DNA of 64,000 nucleotides, taken from positions 42,890,101 to 42,954,100 of the forward strand of contig CM069872.1 of NCBI GenBank assembly GCA_036172665.1. Reading direction: 5' to 3'. The position numbers and the translations under genes were made by a program. This DNA is from Prosopocoilus inquinatus (Eukaryota; Arthropoda; Insecta; Coleoptera; Lucanidae). Position 1 is the first letter of the stretch, and each line of letters opens with the position of its first letter. The notes below the pieces were generated by a model. It did not search any database. It was not told the DNA's origin and saw only the letters and a program-made list of their open reading frames with translations. Shown here piece by piece: positions 1 to 10,494 of the stretch.

Positions 1-10
1 ACTTTCTCCG

Positions 11-840
11 TTATAAAATACTGTCGTAAAACTCCTCCTGTTTGATTTTATTACTATATCTGTTGAATAAGCCAAATATATTTGACCCACAGCTTAGTTT
101 ACAATCTTCTTCCATTGTCTCCCATCCTTTTCCCTTCCTTGTCTGTTTTATGTCATCCTCGACTTCCTTCTTCCATATTTGTCTTGGTCTATCTAACCGT
201 CTCCTTGCTCCAATAATACTATGAGTCATCATCATCTTCTGGATGCTGCGCCATACCTATGATGTTTGCTTCATTGAAAAGATCGTATATCTCTTTGTTA
301 ATTCTTCTTTTCCATCTTTTTGAAGAAAAATTTTCTCTCTTTGGATGAATTTTATTCAAAAAGATTTTAACTACCACTAATCTCATGTATAATCCTTTAT
401 TTAATCTTCTTTTCCATATGCCATCTTCTATCAAATAACACAATCGGTCCGAGTGCAATGTTGTAGATGCTTCTTCTAGATCCCTTACCTACTGTTCTTG
501 ATGATTCCTTTTCTTATATCTGTGTATATTTTTACACTCTTTCCTCTCTTTATGGTATTTTCGTTATCGCTTTCGATCATCTCTAATTTCTTTTGTTCAC
601 GTTTTCATAGCAGATTTCCTCAAACCACTTTTTCCTGTCTTCCTCTTTGTTTCCTGAGCGTCATATTAAACATTGCGTTATTTTTGTTTTCATTTCTTCC
701 AATATTTCATTTGTCTCCCTCTCCCTTTACCTTCTCCATTTCGTTTTCTAGGTTTCTCATATTTCTTTCTGCTTTCCTCTTCTTCTAGCCTTATTTCTAC
801 CGTTCTGTTTGTTCCTTCAGCATTCTTCTTTATCGGAATA
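11..840 (-). pseudogene. Decayed non-LTR retrotransposon (LINE), 3' part of ORF2
   Basis: Minus-strand reading frames in several phases resemble the C-terminal tail of endonuclease/reverse-transcriptase LINE proteins. At 219-340 one reads roughly INKEIYDLFNEANIIG, the usual lead-in to the RRLRWAGH-type tail. At 90-210 another has RRRLDRPRQIWKKEVEDDI, the usual GRPRKRW...DV ending. Between 480 and 780 the minus strand is lysine/arginine rich (KERKECKNI, KKR), like the linker between endonuclease and RT. No RT catalytic motif is present and stops and frameshifts are frequent, so it is a dead, internally deleted relic. It runs off the left window edge. The LINE assignment is fairly sure, the clade is not. 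Confidence 0.55.
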
Positions 841-1337
841 ACTTATTTTATTTTAGTTTCTACTAAAACGTGGTCAAAATTCATAACAGGGCCCCTGTAA
901 CTTCTTACGTTTAATATGACATAAAGTAATAAAATGAATATTGCATTGAGAAAGCGCGCGCAGTACTGTACACGACTCTGTTGCTTAATGTCGCGTCTCA
1001 ATTTTCTTCGTCGATAGATTTTCTCAGTTCTATCAGTCAATTTTATAGCTTTATTTTAATTTAAATATAGTGTACCCAAGAAATGTGAAGCTTAAAAATT
1101 TAGAAGCTAATAAATGCTTTAAGATGTTTTAAGTCCGTCTTCCTCTCCTCCTTATTGTAATTGGCAAAATTTGAAAACTGTTTTATTTTTCAGTCAAGCT
1201 TTGAACGGACTGCTAAAAGAATTGAATACAAAACGGAGGTGAAAAATAGTTATTTGGTTTTCTACCTATTGTGGAGACATGGAAAAATTTCTTTATTTTG
1301 CCACCTTTTTAACCCCTACCTGCATGTTTATAATTGG
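841..1337. other. AT-rich spacer, no gene seen
   Basis: No coding signal, RNA gene or convincing repeat was seen between the LINE relic and the DNA transposon. Confidence 0.5.
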
Positions 1338-1339
1338 TA

Positions 1340-1516
1340 AAACGCGTTCAATTAAATCCGTTATCGAGATGGCTTGGAACTTAGCTTAGTACGTATATTG
1401 AATAACTGCGAACTGTCAGCGGTGTTTACTGTCAAAGGTTCTGTTTACATTTTCGAGGTATTGTGTTCCGTTATTTGTGTTGTCGCTTTAATTCCATTAA
1501 AAAACAGTTCTTTTGG
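1340..1516 (+). repeat. Left terminal inverted repeat of the Tc1/mariner element
   Basis: This 177-bp arm is the reverse complement of 2771-2973, with scattered mismatches. It lacks a 26-bp stretch present in the right arm (after GGCTTGGAACTTA). The length difference of the arms, 203 minus 177, is exactly this indel. Confidence 0.85.
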
Positions 1517-1655
1517 CTTATGTCAAATGCAAATTTTACGAAGTCGCGTTAACTTAAGCCACATGATTATAATAAACATAACCCAACTTTTTATACCCAT
1601 TTATGATTTTCTATAAATTGAATAAAAGAATGCAATTAACGAAAACATTTATTTT

Positions 1656-2824
1656 TTACAAAAGGTGCTTAAAATGCCCACCACCTACTTCATAACATTT
1701 TAAAACACTACGTTTAAGGGAACTCACGACTACATTTTCTAACAAGTTCGGATTTTGATTAATTTCTTCAAATTTTTGCCTTATTCGGTGCTGTAGTTCT
1801 TCTCGATTGTTCATAGGGGTTGCAAATATTGAATTTTTAAGGAAAGGCCATAAAAAATAATCACAAGGTGTTAAATCGCACGACTTCGGAGGAAATGGTG
1901 TTGGAGTGTTGCGACTTATAATTCGGTCATCATAAAATTCATGAAGCATGGCCAATGTTTCTGCTGTACAGTGGGGTGTTGCACCATCTTGTTGAAAGTA
2001 ACCACCTTCTAACTCATCATCGTGAACGTTCTCCAAAACATGCGAATATAAGTTTAAAGATTATTTTTATGATTTATATATTTATAAACACCTTCAAAGA
2101 AAATTGGTCCAATTAATCGTCTGCCACTTATAGCGGCCCATACACCAATTTTTTCAGGATGCAATGGACGTTCAACAAACATATGAGGATTATCTGAATT
2201 CCAAGATCTCATATTCTGCGAATTTACATATCCAGACAAGTAGAACCACGATTCATCAGTAAAGAAAGTCATCCGTAGGGTATCGTCATCATTATTTAAA
2301 GTGTTTATAAACCATTGGCAAAATTCTAACCTCTGCGGTATATCAATGTCTTTCAATTCGTGAACTACTGTTAGTCGATAAGGATATAAATGTAAATCCT
2401 TTCTTAACATCGCATGAGATGTTCCAACTGAAAATTCCATTTGTTGCGCTAATTGTCGAACAGTTTTTGGGTTATTTTGCATGATTTCTCGTCCATCATC
2501 GATAACCTGTTGACTTCGTTTAAGAGGACGACCAGAACCTTCCTTTCTTAAGACACCTCCAGTTTCACGAAATAGCGTAACACATCGATCCAGCGTAGCA
2601 TTAAAATGGTTGTAGTCAATAATCAACTCCGGAAATTTAGCTCTGAACTCTTCTAAACAATCTGGTCTAGAATATACCCAATTGCCGTCAATTTTACGTC
2701 CATTTCGAAAATACGATTCTAACATAAACACTCTATGTTCAGTAGTAAACAGTTCTCGGCAGTTTAGTTCCCAAAAGAACTGTTTTTTAAAGGAATTAAA
2801 GCAACAACACAAATAACGGAACAC
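1656..2824 (-). pseudogene. DD(D) transposase of the Tc1/mariner element, one frameshift
   Basis: Cut-and-paste transposase. The N-terminal frame (2824 down to 2054, 256 residues) has a helix-turn-helix region resembling DUF4817 (about residues 26-100, ending GSGRP) and a second helical region (116-145, VRQLAQQMEFSVGTSHAMLR). The first catalytic Asp follows in FFTDESWF (D190). The C-terminal frame (2036 down to 1656) holds the second Asp in FQQDGATPHC and the third in LTPCDYFLW. These last two are 41 residues apart (residues between), giving a D..D41D pattern. The frames differ by one phase near 2050 in a T-rich run, so one small indel disrupts the gene. The first 25 codons lie in the right inverted repeat. 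The Met at residue 34 (MLESYF) is a likelier family start. Confidence 0.85.
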
Positions 2825-2973
2825 AATACTTCGAAAATGTAAACAAAACCTTTGACAGTAAACACCGCTGACAGTTCGCAGTTATTCAATATACGTACTA
2901 AGCTACGACATGCCGGTATAAAATAAAAGTAAGTTCCAAGCCATCTCGATAACGGATTTAATTGAACGCATTT
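2771..2973 (-). repeat. Right terminal inverted repeat of the Tc1/mariner element
   Basis: This 203-bp arm pairs with 1340-1516. It overlaps the 5' end of the open transposase frame and is the likely site of the transposase promoter. Confidence 0.85.
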
Positions 2974-2975
2974 TA

Positions 2976-5229
2976 GTTGGTTGTTAGATAATGGGCAAAA
3001 CAAAAGACAAAGCATACTGTACCAACTGTAACTCTGTTAAAGATAAAGTCTGTAATAAATTGGGGTGGCTCGCGCATCACATATTACCACTGGGCTCTTG
3101 CAACATTTGTCTTTACAGTTTACTTCTCTTTTGTACTGATCGTCCTGCAAACGGATATATAAAAGAAACCTGTTTGGACATGGTATATGTCAAATATTAG
3201 CAATCTAAAAGGAGCAGGAGAACCTGAGTAGTTACGTCAAAGACAGAAAAAAGAAACAAGTATAAAACACAATAAACTACGTCTATAGTATGTGCCGCAA
3301 TTTACTTAACATCTGGGAATTGTTTTATTAAAAAAAAAATGATTTAGTAGAAAAAATTTGCTTTCATCAAAATTTTTATGAAACCTGGAATACATTGTAC
3401 AGAACCCAAACAACTATTATTAATTTTAATTACGTAGGTACTGTATGCAATGAATAATTATTTTATAACAGGAACTCAGAATTATTCCAAGGTAATCAAA
3501 CCATGAGAAGTTATAATTCAACATGTGCTTCAATAAGCAAAACTTTTCATATTTTAACTAAATCTCTCACTCTACTGTATAACTTTTATAACTCTATTGA
3601 ACTCTATGGGATAATTATAATAATTTGTATAATGTATAAACATTTAAAGTCCAAGTTAATTAATTTAATTGAATATTACCAAATTATATTTTAATGTGCA
3701 TATATTTTCTGATGTATCAAAAATATACGTAAACAAGCATTTATGCACAGTGGAAAAATCATTATTACATTAAATTAGAATTAATTCAAAAATATATCAT
3801 ATATAGTGATTGACTTCGAGTAACTTTTAAAATTTGCCAGCCTAAAGTTTATTTTCAAGTTCTTTAGAATCTTAAAATAATTATTTAGGAAAGCATCACT
3901 TCCTTTAATTTCTTAATTCTAATTGCTTAATTAAATATTTGAAATTAGTTCTGAATGTATGTGTTTTGATTTAAATCGAATTAGTTTTATGTACCTGCTT
4001 CAGTTATATATATTTACAAAAGCACGTCGCAAATGAAGATGCTTAGGTATTCCAGATTAGTTCTAATAACATAAGTGCTCCTCACTGCTAACGTCCCGTC
4101 ATTAATTTAAATTTTTAACGCGTTCCAGAAACTCATACACTTAAGCATTGTTTCATTAAACAGAATAATTTTCTTCTTTCTTTTTGTTTAATACAACCAG
4201 TAAAACTCATTAAAATTCTTTCAATATCTCCAAAATTGCAACCTGCGTGGGATAAACCGTAAGTTTCAGAATTGGTCAAGATCTGTGATGTCACCTTTCC
4301 ATTCTCGTTCTTACTCAAATAACTAGCCATCCTAATAACGAATAGTTTACAGAGCGATATTCTAATAACGATTTGCAAAAAAAATATCCTAATAACAGTA
4401 TATAAATATTAAAAATGTTTTACCTAGGAAATAAAACTTTCACACTTTTTCGAATAAAATCTTTAGTCTTCTTGGCCTAGAACTGAAGTGGTTAACCTGA
4501 AAAACTTTTCAATTATGATTGTGCCAAATTGTTTTTCTCTCTCTTACTTTTATTTAGTCGTCAGTATTTGGGATAATCATCTTTCTATTGCCTTAAGCAG
4601 TCCCAAACAACGATTAATTTTGAATTAATTTGAAGTCTTCCGCATTTATGTTCTGTATGATGTCAGAGTTGCTTTTGCAACATCGTTATTTTCACCCATG
4701 ATAGTTCATATCCTTTATTCTGTGAAGCCAATTAGTACTTTATTCTAGCTAGCTAAGGTGAACATGCGTGTTCTTTTCGAGATTACTTTCTGAATGGTTG
4801 GTTTGTGCACGTGGTACGAACGATTTCGCTCTCGAATCATCCACTGCAGCATCCTTGAGTACTTGAACAAACTGTCAAGGAATGTCGTTGAGCCTCGTTT
4901 CGTTTCGATAATTTGAGTTTATTTGGACTCTAATAAGGCTTTGCAAGCCATTCTTGTGGCGCTAATGCATTTCTATGCATTATTAAGGAGCCTGTGAATG
5001 GCAAAGGGCAATTGTGCAATGTATTGAAATCCAGTCATATCTAATATTTCGTTTTTTCTTCTATCTCTCAGTCTTTTTCCGCCCCTTAGCTTTTTCACCC
5101 TAGGCGTTTTCTCGCCTCTCAGCTTTGTATCGCCCTTACCAAATTATCGACGTAGTTATTCTTACGTTCGCTGCCGACTCTCTCACTTCGCCGACGAGCA
5201 AGTTTTAGGAAAAACAAAGTAAGGACAGC
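2976..5229. other. AT-rich DNA without recognisable features
   Basis: Short ORFs here (for example 3503-3694 and 4133-4378) have no protein-like composition or family resemblance. I see no RNA gene or clear repeat. Confidence 0.45.
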
Positions 5230-5273
5230 ATGTCGACCGAGTCATCCTCGACGATGAGTAAGAAACCAAGTCA
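5230..5273 (+). CDS. Possible first coding exon (start codon plus splice donor)
   Basis: An ATG after GACAGC opens a frame reading MSTESSSTMSKKPS and runs into CA|GTAAGTG, a strong consensus donor, after 44 nt (exon end in phase 2). The 200 bp upstream is more pyrimidine- and CpG-rich than its surroundings, as a 5' UTR or promoter could be. No partner exon was recognised and an ATG near a GTAAGT can occur by chance, so this is only a candidate. Confidence 0.15.
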
Positions 5274-5510
5274 GTAAGTGCTTGAAAATTTTATTTTGGA
5301 AAGACGTCATAGTTGACCATATATGGTGTGTCCCAGAAACCCGTTTACTTGCTAACTAACGTTTGTGAATTTAATTTTAAGTGTAATGGTTAGAATTTGA
5401 GTCACTGTGATGTTAATTAAGGCCCTTCAATAGCTATTAAACATATTGATCGTTTGAGCTAGAATTAAATATTAAATAACTAAATAGCAAACAACTTGTT
5501 ATTTGATTTT

Positions 5511-5655
5511 GATAGCAATAAATTGCTAGTATTTTAGTTTGTTGAATTTATGCGGCCTCGACCTTTTTTAATTATGATTATTGAAAGCAATAAATTGCCA
5601 GTATTTTAGTTTGTTGAATTTATGCGGCCCCGAACTTTTTTAATTATTAATATTA
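5511..5655. repeat. Local tandem duplication, 72-bp period
   Basis: Two adjacent copies of a 72-bp unit begin at about 5511 and 5583. They share AGCAATAAATTGC and TTTGTTGAATTTATGCGGCC and differ at few positions, so this is a recent duplication. Confidence 0.85.
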
Positions 5656-7412
5656 GACATTATCTATTTAATTATTCTCATTATTATCTATTTATAGGTT
5701 TCATATTGTGAAGTATTCTTATATACCTTTTAAGCGAAATTTCGTTTTCGTAACGACTCTATTTCTTGTAGAAGATTTTGTTCAACTTTTAAAATAAATA
5801 TTAAGAACAAGCGTTTTTTAGGATACAGATAGAATAGACAAAGATCGAACACGTTAAGTGTTTACTTCAATAATTTTTGAAATTTACTACAAAATTCTGT
5901 TCAAGGAATTGAACCAAATCTTTTACCTACAAGATTTAAGGTAACAAAATTATTGTTCTCAAATGAACTTATTATTGTTATAGTGAAACTCTGTATTAAA
6001 TAATGTAGCTCAAACAAAAGTAATCAAGAACAATTTTATTGATATCAAACAAGAACGACAAGTAAGTAATTAATCAATGGAATCAAAGAGCAAACCCTAA
6101 AGCACAAAATTATGTGCAAGCCAATATAGGTACGTACACGTCAGCCATCCTTTATGCACTGCAATCTCCATAATAGAAGCAAATTTCTGAATACATGACA
6201 GCACAATGCAGGCACATTAGAACATCCAGCAACTGCCGTATACGACGAGTAGAACAGCACCCATAGGAAATATCTCGCCAAATTTGGAAATGTTGGTGTA
6301 TTGTAAAGTATAGTCACCAAAGACACTCTGAGAACCCTATCATTTTTAAGTCGGAAACTTTCGTCCGAATAAAAACGACGTTAACGTTCGTTCCGTTTTC
6401 CTGCGTTTTTCCTCGCAATCAAACAGTAACAAAAGAAAATTCGTAAAGAATTTATTTTTCAAATTAAACATGTTAATGAAATTTTTTTTCCTTCTTTCAG
6501 AAGCGCAATTAATCCTCCCTGCATTGTCGCCTCAGTGAATAATTTGTTTACACTTTCCGTTTTAAAAGAATCAGATTCCAATTAGCACAATTGGTTTTCC
6601 TTCACTCCGACATTCCGTGACGTTCTTCATTTCGTCACGCTGAATTTACTCTCGCGCTCTCAAAGCTTCGTTCGCAAACGAACGGGATGAATTTTATAAA
6701 GGAATTAATAATGAACGGGGGGAGGGGGGAAAGGTAATGTTTCAGTGATTCTCGTTTTCTCATTTTCTTTTTGAGCCTAATTAACATAGATGGAAGTTAA
6801 TAAATAACAAAAATGGAAACTCGATTAAGCTTTTTAGACGATCCAAATCTAAAGATATCGACGAGTGGTTATCAATAGTAAAATGTCGTAAATTACTTTT
6901 TCTTCTTCAAATTAGAACCAACACATAATGACAAAACATCGAGAAAAATATTTACATTTTGCTACATCCTATTCTATTTCGTGTTTCCTTCTCATTATTG
7001 GATACAAACTTAAAAATGAAAAATATCTTTATACTAAGTTAAAAAGGGTGAAAATGAATGACTCATTGGAAAAGTCTGCAATCGCATGAGTTGTTTAATA
7101 ACAAGTAACTAAAAAAGCTTTATTAAATTCTTCTAAATGTCTATGCAGCAAGTCTTTAAAACTTACAACTTTACTATTTAGTTTTACAAACATTTTCAAA
7201 CGTGCACGCAGAATCTACTCTGTAGTGATACTTTACAGAAAAGATTTAGAGAAGGACCTCTAATTGGGATTCCCCCTGGAACCTCTCAAGTGCTAAATCC
7301 GTCACTGTATCTGAGTTAATACATCAAATCATCAACTTCCTCTTCTCCAGTTATACTATGTTCTCGTTCTTGGATTATTTCAGTTAACACATTTCCCAAG
7401 TCTTTATTTTTA
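5656..7412. other. AT-rich DNA without recognisable features
   Basis: No gene, RNA or repeat could be supported. A purine run (GGGGGGAGGGGGGAAAGG) lies near 6717. Confidence 0.45.
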
Positions 7413-7466
7413 TTTTAGAAAAATTTTGTGCAAATCGTTTTTTATTGCAGTGAGAACCTCGAGCAG

Positions 7467-7513
7467 CCTCTGGACAGCTGTTTCAGCCCTGCTTGGGGCT
7501 TCTTCAGCAGAAA
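7467..7513 (-). ncRNA. Type I hammerhead self-cleaving ribozyme, array copy 1
   Basis: The minus strand carries a complete minimal hammerhead: core CUGAAGA, a 5-bp stem II (AGCCC/GGGCU) with a 6-nt loop, core GAAA, a very short stem III (ACAG/CUGU with no loop nucleotides, as in schistosome hammerheads), cleavage position C, and stem I (UUUCUG/CAGAGG). It is the same 47-nt motif as the copy at 8776-8822. Confidence 0.85.
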
Positions 7514-7778
7514 CGTAGCTCGACATTCCCACTGCAGACCAAAAACGACTTGCCCAATTTATTCGCAAATGCGATGTAAGAATGATGAACATATAAAATA
7601 GCGACATCTTACTATCGCTTTTTGACCTAACCTTGCAGTAGGATAGACAAATTGAAGCGGGATTTGCTCCTAATGAGTCCCCCATGCAAGGCGGCCATGC
7701 TTGCTGTCAAAGCATAATGAAAGATTTTAGAAAAAATTTGTGCAAATCGTTTTTGATTGCAGTGAGAACCTCGAGCAG

Positions 7779-7804
7779 CCTCTGGACAGCTGTTTCAGCC
7801 CTGC
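7779..7804 (-). ncRNA. Truncated hammerhead ribozyme, array copy 2
   Basis: Only the 3' half of the motif remains on the minus strand: the 3' arm of stem II, GAAA, stem III and the cleavage-side strand of stem I. The internal 166-bp deletion removed stem II loop, CUGAAGA and the other stem I strand. The copy cannot fold alone. The deletion junction has a 2-bp GC microhomology. Confidence 0.8.
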
Positions 7805-7924
7805 GGGATTTGCTCCTAATGAGTCCCCCATGCAAGGCGGCCATGCTTGCTGTCAAAGCATAATGAAAGATTTTAGAAAAATTTTGTGCAAATCGTTTTT
7901 GATTGCAGTGAGAACCTCGAGCAG

Positions 7925-7971
7925 CCTCTGGACAGCTGTTTCAGCCCTGCTTGGGGCTTCTTCAGCAGAAA
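7925..7971 (-). ncRNA. Type I hammerhead self-cleaving ribozyme, array copy 3
   Basis: Complete 47-nt motif on the minus strand with the same core and stems as copy 1. It lies in the left arm of the inverted repeat and is the exact mirror partner of the plus-strand copy at 8776-8822. Confidence 0.85.
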
Positions 7972-8355
7972 CGTAGCTCGACATTCCCACTGCAGACCAA
8001 AAACGACTTGCCCAATTTATTCGCAAATGCGATGTAAGAATGATGAACATATAAAATAGCGACATCTTACTATCGCTTTTTGACCCAACATTGCAGTAGG
8101 ATAGACAAATTGAAGCGGGATTTGCTCCTAATGAGTCCCATTATGCTTTGACAGCAAGCATGGCCGCCTTGCATGGGGGACTCATTAGGAGCAAATCCCG
8201 CTTCAATTTGTCTATCCTACTGCAATGTTAGGTCAAAAAGCGATAGTAAGATGTCGCTATTTTATATGTTCATCATTCTTACATCAAAGCATAATGAAAG
8301 ATTTTAGAAAAATTTTGTGCAAATCGTTTTTGATTGCAGTGAGAACCTCGAGCAG

Positions 8356-8402
8356 CCTCTGGACAGCTGTTTCAGCCCTGCTTGGGGCTTCTTCAGCAGA
8401 AA
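8356..8402 (-). ncRNA. Type I hammerhead self-cleaving ribozyme, array copy 4
   Basis: Complete 47-nt motif on the minus strand with intact CUGAAGA and GAAA cores. It lies in the spacer of the inverted repeat and so would sit in the loop of a folded transcript. Confidence 0.85.
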
Positions 8403-8775
8403 CGTAGCTCGACATTCCCACTGCAGACCAAAAACGACTTGCCCAATTTATTCGCAAATGCGATGTAAGAATGATGAACATATAAAATAGCGACATCTTA
8501 CTATCGCTTTTTGACCTAACATTGCAGTAGGATAGACAAATTGAAGCGGGATTTGCTCCTAATGAGTCCCCCATGCAAGGCGGCCATGCTTGCTGTCAAA
8601 GCATAATGGGACTCATTAGGAGCAAATCCCGCTTCAATTTGTCTATCCTACTGCAATGTTAGGTCAAAAAGTGATAGTAAGATGTCGCTATTTTATATGT
8701 TCATCATTCTTACATCGCATTTGCGAATAAATTGGGCAAGTCGTTTTTGGTCTGCAGTGGGAATGTCGAGCTACG

Positions 8776-8822
8776 TTTCTGCTGAAGAAGCCCCAAGCAG
8801 GGCTGAAACAGCTGTCCAGAGG
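8776..8822 (+). ncRNA. Type I hammerhead self-cleaving ribozyme, array copy 5
   Basis: Reference copy, read on the plus strand. Stem I is UUUCUG (8776-8781) with CAGAGG (8817-8822), four Watson-Crick and two G-U pairs. Core C3-A9 is CUGAAGA (8782-8788). Stem II is AGCCC (8789-8793) with GGGCU (8800-8804), closing loop CAAGCA. Core G12-A14 plus A15.1 is GAAA (8805-8808). Stem III is formed by A8808-CAG with CUG-U8815, with no loop nucleotides. C8816 is position 17, so cleavage is expected between 8816 and 8817. All invariant core positions (CUGANGA, GAA, H17) are present. Two successive cleavages in head-to-tail units would release a 312-nt monomer RNA. Cleavage is predicted, not shown. Confidence 0.88.
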
Positions 8823-9012
8823 CTGCTCGAGGTTCTCACTGCAATCAAAAACGATTTGCACAAAATTTTTCTAAAATCTTTCATTATGCTTTGACAGCAA
8901 GCATGGCCGCCTTGCATGGGGGACTCATTAGGAGCAAATCCCGCTTCAATTTGTCTATCCTACTGCAATGTTAGGTCAAAAAGCGATAGTAAGATGTCGC
9001 TATTTTATATGT

Positions 9013-9380
9013 TCTTTATTTTTAGTTATCTTTTCTTCTGCTTGAGTTATCTCAGTTATCTCAATACTTTTGCCAAATCTTCCTCAGTCATTATTTTAAC
9101 TGTTTCTGTAGGTGGGTCCGAGGAAAAAAAAGATCAACAAGAAATCTACACCGAATAATACTTTGTAAGGCGTACTTTTGATAATTCTACGGTGAGAGGA
9201 TTTTTTTTCCATTAGAAAAAATTGCATCCAAGTAACCAATTTGTTGAATTATTATCTTGACGCCATGGTCTTAGCATTGTCTTGTCTTCAACATCCTTAT
9301 TGGACCCTTGACCTTTGCTTGGTGGGACATTGGAAGGCGGTAAGCAAGGCAAACACGATATGAGGGCTCAAAAATATGTC
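9013..9380. other. Spacer, no gene seen
   Basis: The ribozyme repeat stops abruptly near 9012. No feature is visible up to the repeat block that follows. Confidence 0.45.
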
Positions 9381-10260
9381 ATTTAAGAAACGATTAAAGG
9401 ACAGTTCAAGGTCAACCAAACTCGATCCAACAACTGAACTCCGTTCAACCCAAGTGACAAATTAAGAAAAGAAATATTAAAAAAATGAACTGTAAAAAAT
9501 GTTAAAATGAAGCTCAACAGATTTTGAAGGTCAACCCAACCCAATTGAACTGAACTCAACCTAATAATTGTATTCAATTGAAGTAAGAAATTAAAAATGT
9601 AAGAAATTTAAAGGAAAACATGTAAAAATTAAAAAAAAAACTGTTAAGGCGAAGTTCGACCAATGTCAAGGTCAAAAAATTCGACCCAATAACTGAACTC
9701 GATTCTATTCAACCCAAGCAAAAAAAGAAACACTAAAAAGATTAAAGTAAACAAATTAAATAAAAGAAATTTTTAAAATCAACTCAATCTAACTGTACTC
9801 AACCTAATACCATTCTGTCCAAGTCAAAAATATTAAAATTTATACATGGATTAAAATGAACCTCAACAAATTCAAGGTTAACTGAACTCGGCCAACTTAG
9901 TGATCATATTACACTCCATTCTCTACGCAAGTAAAAAATAATAATAAAAATACTTTAAACATATTAAACAACACAGTCCAACTGACATCAGCCTAACTTC
10001 ATCTGACACAAGTAAAAGATTAAAAATTACAAGGAAAAGTAACAGTAAACCTCAAAAAAAATTAAAAATCAATTAAAGTTCTAACTACTACCTAACGTTA
10101 AGGTCAACCCGAGCCAACTGATCTCAACATAAATTAAAAATTAAGAATCAATTAAAATGAAGTTCAACCAGTCTCAACGCCAACATAACCCAACTTAGTT
10201 CCATTAAATCCAAGCAAAAATTAGAAAAATAAAAAATACAATTAAAAAAATCGTTAAATA
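9381..10260. repeat. Degenerate tandem repeat, CAACC/GGTCAA-type block
   Basis: Variations of GGTCAACCCAACCCAATTGAACTCAACCTAATA alternate with A-rich stretches (AAATTAAAAATGTAAAAATGAAG). They recur about every 110-140 bp, roughly seven times and strongly diverged. The same family makes the block at 20085-20780. Confidence 0.7.
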
Positions 10261-10494
10261 CCAATAATTAATTTTTCCGTATGTTAAAATTGTCACTCTA
10301 CCAGCCAAATAAAAATTAATTCACTCAGTTTGGTCGCCAGTCGAGTTAATTTAAATGTTTACCATAAATTCTGGAAAAATAAGGAGTATTTTCAAAATTA
10401 ATAAAAAATTCTGGCAACTACTTACAATACTTTTTCTACAATCGATTTCTTACTTTATAAGAATAATGTCAGCTGATAAAGGATTCACGCTATT

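Larger units (their letters stand above)
1338..2975 (-). mobile_element. Tc1/mariner-superfamily DNA transposon, nearly complete
   Basis: The element is bounded by long inverted repeats (1340-1516 and 2771-2973). Its outermost bases read AAA(C/T)GCGTTCAATTAAATCCG inward from each end, and TA dinucleotides at 1338-1339 and 2974-2975 fit a TA target-site duplication. The interior carries one minus-strand transposase gene broken by a single frameshift. Long (~200 bp) inverted repeats, a TA duplication and a D,D,D transposase fit a Tc1/mariner relative. It is 1.6 kb, usual for an autonomous member. The two inverted repeats are alike apart from one 26-bp indel, so the insertion is not very old. 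Confidence 0.85.
7803..8944. repeat. Near-perfect 483-bp inverted repeat with 176-bp spacer
   Basis: Left arm 7803-8285 is the reverse complement of right arm 8462-8944. The two arms are of equal length and I noticed only a couple of mismatches, for example near 8078-8091. The spacer (8286-8461) carries its own hammerhead. The same fusion junction occurs on both arms in opposite sense (8139/8140 and 8609/8610), as expected when a rearranged segment was copied as an inverted duplication. Read-through transcripts would form a long hairpin. Confidence 0.85.
7413..9012. repeat. Ribozyme-bearing 312-bp tandem/inverted repeat array (retrozyme-like)
   Basis: The array is built of one 312-bp unit. 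TTTTAG anchors at 7413 and 7725 on the antisense strand, and ACTCATTAGG anchors at 8611 and 8923 on the sense strand, both give a 312-bp period. Layout, with ribozyme sense given: 7413-7724 full unit (minus); 7725-7870 unit with a 166-bp deletion (minus); 7871-8139 truncated unit (minus); 8140-8285 partial unit without ribozyme (plus); 8286-8609 unit (minus); 8610-9012 a full unit and the start of the next (plus). Intact units carry a hammerhead ribozyme. Small ORFs inside recur only because the DNA is repeated. Copies are nearly identical, so the array is young. Known metazoan retrozymes and Penelope-like element ends have this architecture; membership is inferred. Confidence 0.85.

Noticed and set aside
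7410..9158. Repeated small ORFs (MSLFYMFIILTSHLRINWAS...) that look like a conserved peptide family
   Set aside because: They recur only because the 312-bp repeat is copied. The same bases form the hammerhead, and no codon-level conservation is visible between the young and old families.
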